Source: Microcella putealis (GTDB lineage: Bacteria > Actinomycetota > Actinomycetes > Actinomycetales > Microbacteriaceae). From it: a DNA stretch of 64,000 bases. Below the pieces are notes generated by a model. The model was not told the origin of the DNA, ran no database searches, and was given only the letters and a program-made list of their open reading frames with translations. The position numbers were made by a program, and so were the translations under genes. Numbering within the stretch: position 1 is the stretch's first letter; each line of letters starts with the position of its first letter. Shown piece after piece: positions 44,560-53,053 of the stretch. The stretch spans positions 101,328 to 165,327 of the forward strand of contig NZ_SGWW01000005.1 in NCBI RefSeq assembly GCF_004216575.1. Direction: 5' to 3'.

Positions 44560-44850
44560 CTAGGCGCTCGGCTGCTCGCCAATCGCGAAGCGCACGTTGC
44601 CGTCTTCGCCGACCTGCGCGTCAAGCACCTTGTCAGCGAGCGCGATGGAGGCGTTCTGCTCGAGGAACACGCGCGCCTGGCCGGTCTCGACGACCTGGTC
44701 ACCGTCAACGGGTGCGGGCGCGACGGATACGGCGAACTGGGTCGACTCGGCGCCGCCGGAGTCGATGCGCAACCCCGCCTGGCCGGGGTCGGCCTCGCGG
44801 GCGACGAGGTTCTCAATTACGGTGCTGGCGGTCGGGGTGAGGGTGAGCAT
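44560..44850 (-). CDS. HesB/IscA-like domain protein lacking cysteines
   Basis: The 96-residue protein starts at ATG 44850 (MLTLTPTASTVIENLV), after an AGGAAGGAG-type site. The fold pattern (helix, then LRIDSGG, FAVSVAPAPVDGDQVVE, ARVFLEQNA, DKVLDAQV) is that of A-type iron-sulphur carriers. None of the three cluster-ligating Cys residues exists; the protein has no Cys at all. It therefore cannot carry a cluster in the usual way. Similar Cys-free members are annotated as HesB-like in actinobacteria; the role is unknown. Confidence 0.75.
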   Translation of the reverse strand: MLTLTPTASTVIENLVAREADPGQAGLRIDSGGAESTQFAVSVAPAPVDGDQVVETGQARVFLEQNASIALADKVLDAQVGEDGNVRFAIGEQPSA

Positions 44851-44995
44851 CGAGTGCTCCTTCCTTCTCGCGGGCAATGAGCCAGCAACGATTCCGGCTC
44901 TCGCCATCCGGTTCAACCGTGGGCGCTCGATACGGAGGGTTCTCTCACGAAGCTTTCCGGTGATTCTGCGGCGCGCGGGGCGTAGCCTTCGCTGC

Positions 44996-45667
44996 ATGAC
45001 GTTCGTGCGCGGTGGCGCCCCACAGCGGCCCGTGCGCACGATGTCGTCGGGGCAGGTCACCCGCACCCTGCTGCTCGTCACCCTCATCGCCATGGCGGTC
45101 GGGGCGCTGTCGTACCAGCTCGGCGCCGCCGACACCTCGTTCGACCGGCCCGGCGAACTCGTCCTCTTGTTCGTCGACATTGCGCCGGTTCTGTGGTTCG
45201 CCGCCGCCCCCGTGATTCTCACGGCGCTGCGCTTTCAGGCACTGGATGCGCGGCTGCGGTGGATCGCGCTCGTCGCCGTCATCGCCGCGACCGTGGGCGT
45301 CGCCGTGCGGCTGCTCGCGCTCGACGACGGACTCGCCGCCGCGCTCATCGACCCGTTCACGCTCGGGATGCCGGTCTGGGTCGGCGTCGCGGTGCTGTTC
45401 ATTCGGGCGCGCGCCCGCCGATTCGCCCGCGGCACCGACGAAAGCATCACCGCGATCGGCATGGGGCTCGGCTTCTTCGCCGCGGCCGTCGGCGTTGCGC
45501 TCGGCGGCCTGCGCCTCGTGCTCGTCGGGCCGCTCGCGGCTCCCGGGGTGCTCATCGCCCCCATCGACACGCTGCCGACGACCACCTTCCTCACCGCGGC
45601 GAGCCTCGCCATGGTCGCCGGCATCTTCTGGCTCGTCGTGCGCACCCGCGGGCCGCGCACACCCTAA
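44996..45667 (+). CDS. Unrecognised six-helix membrane protein
   Basis: The 223-residue protein starts at ATG 44996. About six hydrophobic segments are visible: LLLVTLIAMAVGALS, LVLLFVDIAPVLWFAAAPVIL, WIALVAVIAATVGVAVRLLAL, VWVGVAVLFI, AIGMGLGFFAAAVGVALGGL and FLTAASLAMVAGIFWLVV. No catalytic or transport motif is seen. It may be co-transcribed with the FAD oxidase gene 22 bases downstream. Function is not assigned. Confidence 0.65.
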   Translation: MTFVRGGAPQRPVRTMSSGQVTRTLLLVTLIAMAVGALSYQLGAADTSFDRPGELVLLFVDIAPVLWFAAAPVILTALRFQALDARLRWIALVAVIAATVGVAVRLLALDDGLAAALIDPFTLGMPVWVGVAVLFIRARARRFARGTDESITAIGMGLGFFAAAVGVALGGLRLVLVGPLAAPGVLIAPIDTLPTTTFLTAASLAMVAGIFWLVVRTRGPRTP

Positions 45668-45689
45668 CGATCCGCGACACAATGGCCGG

Positions 45690-47057
45690 GTGACCGCCGA
45701 CCGCAGCGCCGCCCTCACCGAGCTCATCGCCGCCCTCGGGCCCGCCCTGAGCCTCGACCCGACCGAACTCGACGCCGCACGCGCCGACAAGTCGGGGCAA
45801 CGCGCCGCCGACGCTCCGCTCGCGATCGTGCACGCTCGTACGGCGGACGACGTGGTGGCGGCGCTCCGCGTCGCCACGGCGCACCGCCTGCCGGTCGTGC
45901 CGCGCGGCGCCGGCACCGGCCTCGCGGGGGGCGCGATGGCGGGGCGCGACCGGCTCGTCGTGTCGACGGCGCGCATGACGCGCATCCTCGAAATTGACGC
46001 GGTCAACCAGCTCGCCGTCGTCGAACCCGGCGTTATCGTCGCCGAGCTCGACGCCGCCGCGCGCGAGCAGGGGCTGTTCTACGCGCCCGACCCCGCCAGT
46101 CGCGCGTGGGCCAGCATCGGCGGCACCATCGCCACGGGCGCGGGCGGCCTCATGTGCGTCAAGTACGGGGTGACGCGCGAGGCCGTGCTGGCCCTCGACG
46201 TGGTGCTCGCCGACGGCACGCGCGAGCGTTTCGGCCACCGCACCGCCAAAGGGGTGACCGGCCTCGACCTCACGGCGCTCATGGTCGGCAGTGAGGGCAC
46301 GCTCGGCGTCATCGTCGGGGCGACCGTGCGCCTCACACCGGTGCCCCGCGGCGAGACGGCGACGATCGCCGCCATGCTGCCCTCTGTCGTCGCCGCCGCG
46401 GCCGCGTCGTCGGCCATCATGGCGAGCGGGCTGCGGCCCGCGGCACTCGAACTCATCGACCCTCTCTCCCTCGCGGCGATCCACCGGCACCTGCGGCTCG
46501 AAGCGCCCGCAGCCGGCGGCACCCACCTGCTCGTGCAGTGTGACGGCGAGCAGTCCGGCGACGATGCCGAGCGCGCGCTCGCGATCATCCGCGCCCACGG
46601 CGGCGACGGCCGACTCACGACCGACCCCGCCGACGCCGAGCGGCTGCTGACGGTGCGCCGGTCGTTCCACCCGGCGATGGAGGCCACGGGCCACGTGCTG
46701 ATCGAAGACGTCGCCGTGCCCCGCAGCCGACTCGCCGAGATGTTCGCCGCCATCGAGCGCATCAGTGCCGACCACGGGGTGCCGATTCCGACCGTCGCGC
46801 ACGCGGGCGACGGCAACCTGCACCCGAACTTCGTCTACACGGGCGACACCGTGCCCGAACCGGTGTGGCGCGCGGCGCACGCCGTATTTCGCGCAGCCCT
46901 CGCGCTCGGCGGCACGCTCACCGGTGAGCACGGGGTCGGCGTGCTCAAAAAGCGCCACCTCGTCGAGGAGCTCGGTGAGTCGCAACTCGCCCTGCAGCGG
47001 CGCATCAAGGCGGCGTTTGACCCGCTCGGCATCATGAACCCGGATGCGGTGCTCTAG
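45690..47057 (+). CDS. FAD-linked oxidase (GlcD / D-lactate dehydrogenase type)
   Basis: The 455-residue protein starts at GTG 45690. A VAO-type FAD domain has PRGAGTGLAGGAM (about 70-82) and ASIGGTIATGAGG, with VGSEGTLGVIVGATVRLTP. The C-terminal substrate domain has AHAGDGNLHPNF and GTLTGEHGVGVLKK, hallmarks of GlcD/DLD enzymes oxidising 2-hydroxy acids such as glycolate or D-lactate. No GlcE or GlcF subunit is adjacent, so it is probably a single-subunit enzyme. Nearby ldh makes lactate chemistry plausible but does not settle the substrate. Confidence 0.88.
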   Translation: MTADRSAALTELIAALGPALSLDPTELDAARADKSGQRAADAPLAIVHARTADDVVAALRVATAHRLPVVPRGAGTGLAGGAMAGRDRLVVSTARMTRILEIDAVNQLAVVEPGVIVAELDAAAREQGLFYAPDPASRAWASIGGTIATGAGGLMCVKYGVTREAVLALDVVLADGTRERFGHRTAKGVTGLDLTALMVGSEGTLGVIVGATVRLTPVPRGETATIAAMLPSVVAAAAASSAIMASGLRPAALELIDPLSLAAIHRHLRLEAPAAGGTHLLVQCDGEQSGDDAERALAIIRAHGGDGRLTTDPADAERLLTVRRSFHPAMEATGHVLIEDVAVPRSRLAEMFAAIERISADHGVPIPTVAHAGDGNLHPNFVYTGDTVPEPVWRAAHAVFRAALALGGTLTGEHGVGVLKKRHLVEELGESQLALQRRIKAAFDPLGIMNPDAVL

Positions 47058-47079
47058 GCCTGCGGGCAGCTGACCGCCG

Positions 47080-47796
47080 TCAGCGCTCCCGGCAGGCGAC
47101 GTAGACGCCGTTCGTCGAGGTGCCGCCGGTCAGCGGGTTGGGGAACTCGACCGTGTGCCCGTCGACCCGGGCGAAAACCTGCGTGAGGGCCGCCATCGTC
47201 TCGGGGTGCGGCGGCTCATCGGACCACAGGGCGAACACGCCGCCCGGCCGCAGGTGGCGCGCGAGTCGCGTGAAGCCCTCGACCGTGTAGAGGTCAGCGT
47301 GGCTCGGGTGCAGCGTGTGCTGCGGCGTGTGGTCAACATCGAGCAGGATCGCGTCAACGGGCTCGGGCAGCGCGGGGTGCTCGCCCGGCGCCGCGCGCAT
47401 AACCGCGAAGAAGTCGGCCTCGACGAGGCTCGCGCGACCGTCGTCGAGCAGGCGATCGCTGGTCGGAAGCAGGCGTCGCTCGTGCCAGTCGATCACGGCG
47501 GGCAGCGCGTCGATGACGCGGAGGGTGGCGACCCGATCATCGTCGAGCGCGGTCACGGCGGTGTACGCGAGCCCCAGGCCACCGACAACGACCGAGAGGG
47601 GGCCGGGGCCGGCGGCAGCCTCGAGTCCGAGCCGCGCGAGTTCTTCTTCGGCCGCCGTGAACAGGCTCGACATCAGAAACTCGTCGCCGAGCTTCACCTC
47701 GAAAACGTCACGCTCTGCAACGGGGTCGAAGCGTCGGCGCAGGGTGAGCTCGCCCATCGGGGTCGGGGTGAAGGCGAGTTCGTCGATGCGGGCCAT
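47080..47796 (-). CDS. Spermidine synthase-like methyltransferase-fold protein
   Basis: The 238-residue protein has a Rossmann SAM-type fold: VVVGGLGLAYTAVTAL, LRVIDALPAVIDWHERRLL, and DAILLDVDHTPQHTLHPSHADLYTVEGF (in pieces), followed by LARHLRPGGVFALWSDEP. It aligns with spermidine synthase-like proteins that lack the N-terminal domain. The canonical GGGxG and DD catalytic pairs are only partly kept, so polyamine synthesis is doubtful. It may be an orphan methyltransferase-like protein. Confidence 0.7.
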   Translation of the reverse strand: MARIDELAFTPTPMGELTLRRRFDPVAERDVFEVKLGDEFLMSSLFTAAEEELARLGLEAAAGPGPLSVVVGGLGLAYTAVTALDDDRVATLRVIDALPAVIDWHERRLLPTSDRLLDDGRASLVEADFFAVMRAAPGEHPALPEPVDAILLDVDHTPQHTLHPSHADLYTVEGFTRLARHLRPGGVFALWSDEPPHPETMAALTQVFARVDGHTVEFPNPLTGGTSTNGVYVACRER

Positions 47797-47816
47797 CGCG
47801 CCAGGCTAGTCGCGCG

Positions 47817-48338
47817 TCAGGCCACCCCGACGTGACGCGGCACGCTGGGTGCGACGAATGCGGCACCCCAGGCGCGGGCCCGCGCGAGCTCTCCGGGCAG
47901 AAGAGGGCCCTCGGTTCCCTCGACGTAGAACGACGTGGGCCGCTGGGTGAGCGGAATTCCCGCCGAACGCACGACCCGCGCCGCGGCCATCGCGGCCGAG
48001 CCGGGCAGGTGCCGCATGACGGCAACCTTCGTGTCGAACAGGGCAACCTGAGTAGCCCGAGCGCTCGCGTCGATGCGGGCAAGCCACTCGCGAACGCCCG
48101 TGCCGCTGAGCGCGGTGGCGCCCTGCCGCTGTGCGTCGTCGCGCGTCTGCGGTCGACTCATGCTGAAAGCGTGGGTGGGACCACCGACGAGCAGCAGGTC
48201 GACGCCGGTGACGTCGCTCGGCGCATCATCCACGCGCACCACGTCGACGCGGCCACTGCCGGCGAGCCCCTCGGCAATCGCGCGCGCGATTTCCTCGGTG
48301 TTGCCCCAGTGCGACTCGACAACGATCAGCGTTCTCAT
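47817..48338 (-). CDS. Flavodoxin-like protein
   Basis: The 173-residue protein starts at ATG 48338 with MRTLIVVESHWGNTEEIARAIAEGL, where the FMN-phosphate loop (T/S-x-T-G-N-T in classical flavodoxins) reads ESHWGNTE. LLLVGGPTHAFSMSRP supplies the second FMN loop. It resembles actinobacterial flavodoxin/nitric oxide synthase-like proteins of unknown redox partner. The frame extends 23 codons upstream without conservation. Confidence 0.8.
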   Translation of the reverse strand: MRTLIVVESHWGNTEEIARAIAEGLAGSGRVDVVRVDDAPSDVTGVDLLLVGGPTHAFSMSRPQTRDDAQRQGATALSGTGVREWLARIDASARATQVALFDTKVAVMRHLPGSAAMAAARVVRSAGIPLTQRPTSFYVEGTEGPLLPGELARARAWGAAFVAPSVPRHVGVA

Positions 48339-48427
48339 GTCGCCGACGCTATCGAGCCGCACGGGGGCGCGGGCAGGGGCTTTGGTCCCGGCTTTCCGGG
48401 GGCCCATGCCCGGCGGGCAAGGGTCGT

Positions 48428-50068
48428 CTAGCGGCGCACGTCAACCGTCTCGTCGGCGTCGAGACCGAAGTGCTCTCCGATCTCGTCGACCAACTCCACG
48501 CGCTCGGCCCGGTCGGCCGCGCGGGCCTCCCGCCGGAACGCCACCACCGTCGCGACACACGCCAAGAGCAGGACGACCGAGAAGGGCAGAGCGGCAATGA
48601 TCGACGCGGTCTGCAGGGCGGTGAGTCCTCCCACCAACAGAAGCGAGATGGCGAGCAGCGCCACCACGGCGACGAAAACAGCGCGCACCCAGCGGCGCGG
48701 CTCGGGGTCGCCACCCGTGGCGAGCATCCCCATCACCAGCGTGCCCGAGTCGGCCGAGGTGACGAAGAAGATCGAAATCAAGAGAATCGCGCCGAGGATG
48801 AGCGCGGCACCACCGGGTGCCGAGCCGAGCACGGCGAACAGCGACCCCTCGGTGTCGACGGCACCGTCTGCGCCGACGAGACCGCCCGCGCCGTAGAGCT
48901 CGGTGTAGATGGCGGTTCCGCCGAGGATCGAGAACCAGAGGAAGGTGATGATCGTCGGCACGAGCATGACGCCGACGACAAATTCGCGCACGGTGCGGCC
49001 CTTCGAGATGCGTGCGATGAAGATGCCCACGAACGGCGCCCACGCGATCCACCAGCCCCAGTAGAAGCTGGTCCAGCCGGCCTGCCACGCCTCACCCTCG
49101 GCGCCGGCGAAGGCGCTCACCGTGAAGCTCAGGGCAATGAAGTCGCCGAGGTAGGTGCCGATCGACTGAACGAATTGGCGCAGCAAGAACTGGGTCGGCC
49201 CGACGACCAGCAGGAAGGCGACAAGGAATGCGGCGAGAGCCAGATTGATGTTCGACAGCCACTTCATTCCGCGGTTGATGCCCGAGAGCACCGACACGAG
49301 CACGGCGACCGAGATGACCGCGATGATGGCGACCAGGGTGACGTCGCTCGCCTCGGCGATTCCGGCGGCCTCGAGGCCCGCGCCGATCTGGAGCACGCCG
49401 AGACCCAGCGAGGTGGCAACACCAAACAGGGTGCCCACGAGGGCGACGACGTCGATGACGTTGCCGAGGCCACCTGTGACCTTCTTGCCGAACAGCGGTT
49501 CGAGGGTCCAGCGCACCGAAAGCGGTCGCTTCTTACGGTGAATGGCGTAGGCGAGCGCGAGGCCGAGGGCCACGTAGATGGCCCACGCGTGAACACCCCA
49601 GTGCAGGTAGGTCTGCGACATGGCGGCCTGCGCGAGCTCGACGTCGGTTCCGTCGACCCCGGGCCGCGGGTTCGCGAAGTGGTTCAGCGGCTCGGCGACG
49701 CCCCAGAAGACGAGGCCGATGCCCATGCCTGCGGCGAACAACAGGGCAAACCACGATCGGAACGAGAACTCGGGCTCGTCATCGTCGCGACCGAGGCGGA
49801 TGCGCCCGTGCCGCGAGAACGCCGCCCACAGGGCGAACGCCACGAAGAAGGCGGCGATGAGCACGTAGTACCAGTTGAACCACGAGATGATCGAGGCCTG
49901 CACGGCACCGAAGCCGGCGTCGGCCGCCTCCGGGGCGATCAGGGTGAACGCCACAAAGCCGACGACGAGCACGGCGGCGGGCCAGAACACCCATCGATTG
50001 ATCGGGCGCCGCTCAGAAGGCGGCGCGGTGGATGCGGGGGCTGGGGTACGCGAGATCGGTTCAGTCAC
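48428..50068 (-). CDS. BCCT-family betaine/choline/carnitine transporter
   Basis: The 546-residue protein with 12 membrane helices has the family's GMGIGLVFWGVAEPLNHF, where GMGIG is the Na+-linked variant of the Gly-rich stretch. WTLFWWGWW-type aromatic content appears as TSFYWGWWIAWAPFVGIFIARISKGRT, split across helix 8. The C-terminal tail is charged and short. It is likely a Na+-coupled uptake system for glycine betaine or related compatible solutes used in osmotic stress. No biosynthesis genes are adjacent. Confidence 0.92.
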   Translation of the reverse strand: MTEPISRTPAPASTAPPSERRPINRWVFWPAAVLVVGFVAFTLIAPEAADAGFGAVQASIISWFNWYYVLIAAFFVAFALWAAFSRHGRIRLGRDDDEPEFSFRSWFALLFAAGMGIGLVFWGVAEPLNHFANPRPGVDGTDVELAQAAMSQTYLHWGVHAWAIYVALGLALAYAIHRKKRPLSVRWTLEPLFGKKVTGGLGNVIDVVALVGTLFGVATSLGLGVLQIGAGLEAAGIAEASDVTLVAIIAVISVAVLVSVLSGINRGMKWLSNINLALAAFLVAFLLVVGPTQFLLRQFVQSIGTYLGDFIALSFTVSAFAGAEGEAWQAGWTSFYWGWWIAWAPFVGIFIARISKGRTVREFVVGVMLVPTIITFLWFSILGGTAIYTELYGAGGLVGADGAVDTEGSLFAVLGSAPGGAALILGAILLISIFFVTSADSGTLVMGMLATGGDPEPRRWVRAVFVAVVALLAISLLLVGGLTALQTASIIAALPFSVVLLLACVATVVAFRREARAADRAERVELVDEIGEHFGLDADETVDVRR

Positions 50069-50145
50069 GTGACACCAGCCTACGGACGCGATATGGACGA
50101 ATCCGGCCTGATTGTGAGGAACCGGTCAGGGTGGTTTGGCAGTAC

Positions 50146-50209
50146 GTGCGCGCGGGCACGTGCGCGTGCGGGTATTCGCGCGTGCGGGTGCTCGCGCGGG
50201 CACCCGCAC
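50146..50209. repeat. GC-rich direct and inverted repeats in the 50069-50271 gap
   Basis: The 203-base gap between the transporter and the dehydrogenase contains repeated GCGTGCGGGT-like units (near 50164-50173 and 50180-50189). A perfect 10-base inverted repeat (50182-50191 with 50200-50209, loop of 8) lies at its end. The purpose is unknown; it could form a strong hairpin in transcripts from either side. Confidence 0.55.
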
Positions 50210-50226
50210 CCCGCCCGCACACGAAA

Positions 50227-50252
50227 CGGGGGTCCGCTCTCGCGGACCCCCG
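50227..50252. terminator. Hairpin downstream of the semialdehyde dehydrogenase gene
   Basis: A perfect 11-base inverted repeat (50227-50237 with 50242-50252, loop TCTC) lies 20 bases beyond the minus-strand stop at 50272. Only short T runs flank it on either strand. It is probably the terminator of the dehydrogenase gene. Confidence 0.7.
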
Positions 50253-50271
50253 TTTGTTGCCGCACCGACCC

Positions 50272-51642
50272 TTAGGCGATGCGGATCATCTTCTTATTGA
50301 CGAACTCGTCAATGCCGAGGGTGCCGAGCTCGCGACCCGAGCCCGAGTTCTTCACGCCACCGAAGGGCAGCTCGGGGCTGTCGGCGAGAACACAGTTGAC
50401 GTAGACCATGCCGGCCTCGATCTGGTCGGCGACGCGGGCGGCCTGCGCCTCGTCGGTCGTGAAGAGGTACGAGCCGAGCCCGAACGGGGTGTCGTTGGCG
50501 AGCTCAACGGCCTCGGCCTCGTTCGCGACCTTGAAGACCAGCGCGACGGGGCCGAAGAATTCTTCGTAAAACGCCGGGTTGCCAGGCTTCACGTTCGCGA
50601 GCACGGTGGCCGAGAAGTAGGTGCCCTCGCGGGTGCCACCCACGAGCACCTCAGCGCCACCGGCGACCGCGCGGTCGACCTGGTCGGCGAGGTTGTCGGC
50701 AGCCTGGGCGCTCGAGAGCACACCGTAGGCAGCCTCGCCCTTCATGGGGTCGCCGGGGCCGACCTCGCCCATCTTGGCGACAAACTTCTCGAGGAACTCG
50801 TCGTAGAGCTCCTCCACCACGATGAAGCGCTTCGCGCCGTTGCACGACTGGCCGCTGTTGTCGACGCGAGCGTTTACCGCAGCCTCGACCGTCGCATCCA
50901 TGTCGTCGGTCGACAGCAGGATGAAGGGGTCGCTGCCGCCGAGCTCGAGCACAACCTTCTTCAGGTGGCGGCCAGCCTGCTCGGCGACGGCGGCGCCGGC
51001 GCGCTCGGAACCGGTCAGCGAGATGCCCGCCACGCGGGGGTCGGCGATGATCGTCGAGACCTGTTCGTTCGTCGCGTAGACGTTGACGTACGCGCCCTCG
51101 GGGAAGCCCGCGTCGTCGAAGATCTGCTGGATCGCGGCGGCCGACTCGGGGCACTGCGCGGCGTGCTTCAGGATGATCGTGTTGCCGAGAACGATGTTCG
51201 GGCCGGCGAAGCGCGACACCTGGTAGTACGGGAAGTTCCAGGGCATGATGCCGAGCAGCACGCCGAGCGGGCTCTTGCGGATGAACGCCGAACCCTCGCT
51301 GCCGTCGACGAGGTCGACGGGCTCGTCGGCGAGCAGGCCGGGGCCGTTGTCGGCGTAGTACTGGTAGATGTCGGCCGAGAAGTCGACCTCTCCGAGGGCA
51401 TCGCCGATGGGCTTGCCCATCTCGCGCACGATGATTTCGGCGAGCTCTTGGCGGCGCTCGCGGTGCAGCTCGGCGACGCGGGTGATGAGGGCGGCGCGCT
51501 CCTCGCGGGTCGTCGTGCGCGCCCAGTTTCGGCTCGCCGCGTGAGCCTTCTCAATCGCGGCGGCGATGTCGGCGTCGGTGGCCGTCGGGTACTCCTTGAC
51601 GGTCTCGCCCGTGGCCGGGTTGATCACGGCGTACTTGCTCAT
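50272..51642 (-). CDS. NAD(P)-dependent succinate/glutarate-semialdehyde dehydrogenase
   Basis: ALDH-superfamily enzyme oxidising a semialdehyde to the dicarboxylate. The start ATG 51642 gives MSKYAVINPATGETV and 456 residues. IMPWNFPYYQV, the general-base Glu in LELGGSDPF (about 226-234) and the nucleophile Cys in GQSCNGAKRF (about 261-270) are all present. GabD-type sequences accept succinate semialdehyde, and many also accept glutarate semialdehyde. Next to a CoA-transferase and a glutaryl-CoA dehydrogenase the C5 substrate is attractive. Confidence 0.88.
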   Translation of the reverse strand: MSKYAVINPATGETVKEYPTATDADIAAAIEKAHAASRNWARTTTREERAALITRVAELHRERRQELAEIIVREMGKPIGDALGEVDFSADIYQYYADNGPGLLADEPVDLVDGSEGSAFIRKSPLGVLLGIMPWNFPYYQVSRFAGPNIVLGNTIILKHAAQCPESAAAIQQIFDDAGFPEGAYVNVYATNEQVSTIIADPRVAGISLTGSERAGAAVAEQAGRHLKKVVLELGGSDPFILLSTDDMDATVEAAVNARVDNSGQSCNGAKRFIVVEELYDEFLEKFVAKMGEVGPGDPMKGEAAYGVLSSAQAADNLADQVDRAVAGGAEVLVGGTREGTYFSATVLANVKPGNPAFYEEFFGPVALVFKVANEAEAVELANDTPFGLGSYLFTTDEAQAARVADQIEAGMVYVNCVLADSPELPFGGVKNSGSGRELGTLGIDEFVNKKMIRIA

Positions 51643-51796
51643 GAAACTCCTCGAGTGTCGTCGGTGCACGACTGCCGCCCGATCGGACGCGGCACCAGTG
51701 CACGCTGTCGATGCCACCCTAGGGGGTGCGCGGTGTCCACTGTGTCGACGCCGAGGCGATTATCAGCACCCTCTTCGCCACGCTGTACAGGGGCGC

Positions 51797-52939
51797 TTAG
51801 CCGTCGGCCGCGAGCCACTGCCGCAGCGCCGCGCCGTCGGCGTCCAGCGCGGGCGGGGCGCTCGGCGGTGCCGGCCTGAACGCTCCGTACCGCACGGGAT
51901 GCCGCACCTGCGCGGGGTGCCCCTCCCCCAGCTCCGTCGTCGGCTCGAGACCCAGCCGCTCGGCGAGCGCGAACGCCGATGGGATGTCGCCGACGCGACC
52001 GGCGGGGATTCCGGCGGCGAGCATCCGCTCGACCGCCACGTCGGCGGGGATGCGCGCGAGCGCCTCCTCGAGGCATGCCACGAGCGCGGCGCGGTGCGTC
52101 ACACGGGCCGGGTTCGTCGCGAAACGCGGATCGTCGGCGAGCTGCGGGGCGTCGATGACGCTCGCGAGCATCCGGAACTGGCGGTCGGCTCCGACCGCGA
52201 CGGCGATGACGCCGTCCGCGGCCGCGAGCGTTTCGTAGGGCGCGATGGAGGGGTGCTGGTTGCCCATGGCGCGCGGGGCGTCGCCCGTCGTGAGGTAGCT
52301 CGAGGCCTGGTTGGCGAGGGAGGCGAGCAGCGTGCTCAGCAGGTCGATCTCAATGTGTTGCCCCTCGCCGCTGGCGTCGCGGTGCCGCAGTGCCGCGAGT
52401 ATTCCGATTACGGCATCTTTCGCGGCGAGCAGGTCGACAAGCGCGACGCCCACCTTGCGCGGTTCGCCGCCGGCGTCTCCCGTGACGCTCATGAGGCCGC
52501 CGACGGCCTGCACGAGAAAGTCGTAGCCGGGCAGCGCCGCCCCCGCCCCGGAGCCGAAGCCCGTGATCGAGCAGTAGACGGCGCGCGGGTTCGCGGCGAG
52601 CACCGTTGCCGGATCGAGGCCGTAGCGGGCGAGCGCGCCAGAGCGGAAGTTCTCGACGACCACGTCGGCGCGCGCAGCCAGGCGGCGCGCGAGCTCTGCA
52701 TCGCCGGCGTCGGCGAGGTCGAGGGCGATCGACTCTTTCGAACGGTTCGCTGCCTCGAAGTACGCGCTCGACGACCCCGCCCAGGGCGGGCCGAACGCGC
52801 GGGTGTCATCACCCGTGCCCGGGCGCTCGACCTTGATCACCCGCGCCCCGAGGTCGGCGAGCCACATCGTCGCGGCGGGCCCGGCGAGCACACGGCTGAA
52901 GTCGGCGACGAGGATTCCGTCAAGTGGCAGGGCGGTCAC
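51797..52939 (-). CDS. Family III CoA-transferase (CaiB/BaiF)
   Basis: The 380-residue enzyme starts at GTG 52939 (MTALPLDGILVADFSRVLAGPAATMWLADLGARVIKVE in pieces), the family N-terminus. The predicted acyl-acceptor aspartate is D169 in VGVALVDLLAAKDA, matching D169 of formyl-CoA transferase. Such enzymes move CoA between carboxylic acids. It is divergent from a glutaryl-CoA dehydrogenase gene, the arrangement expected of a succinyl-CoA:glutarate CoA-transferase, although the donor and acceptor cannot be proven. The frame is open another 93 codons upstream, within the divergent gene, and is ignored. Confidence 0.88.
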   Translation of the reverse strand: MTALPLDGILVADFSRVLAGPAATMWLADLGARVIKVERPGTGDDTRAFGPPWAGSSSAYFEAANRSKESIALDLADAGDAELARRLAARADVVVENFRSGALARYGLDPATVLAANPRAVYCSITGFGSGAGAALPGYDFLVQAVGGLMSVTGDAGGEPRKVGVALVDLLAAKDAVIGILAALRHRDASGEGQHIEIDLLSTLLASLANQASSYLTTGDAPRAMGNQHPSIAPYETLAAADGVIAVAVGADRQFRMLASVIDAPQLADDPRFATNPARVTHRAALVACLEEALARIPADVAVERMLAAGIPAGRVGDIPSAFALAERLGLEPTTELGEGHPAQVRHPVRYGAFRPAPPSAPPALDADGAALRQWLAADG

Positions 52940-53053
52940 GGCGCCACTGTAGCGGCGCGCGAGCCGCGCCCCGCGCCAGGGTGCATGATGGTGGGGCACG
53001 CTTCTCGAGGAGCGCCCCGCGCCCGCCACCAGCCTCGACGACGAGACGAGAGG

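Noticed and set aside
47080..47796. Genuine spermidine synthase
   Set aside because: The N-terminal domain and the clear catalytic acidic pair of SpeE are missing, and no polyamine genes are nearby, so only a fold-level call is given.
51566..53053. Upstream extension of the glutaryl-CoA dehydrogenase frame
   Set aside because: The frame stays open for almost 500 codons but is antisense to the CoA-transferase, with Arg-rich noise. The family N-terminus and ribosome site place the start at 53054.
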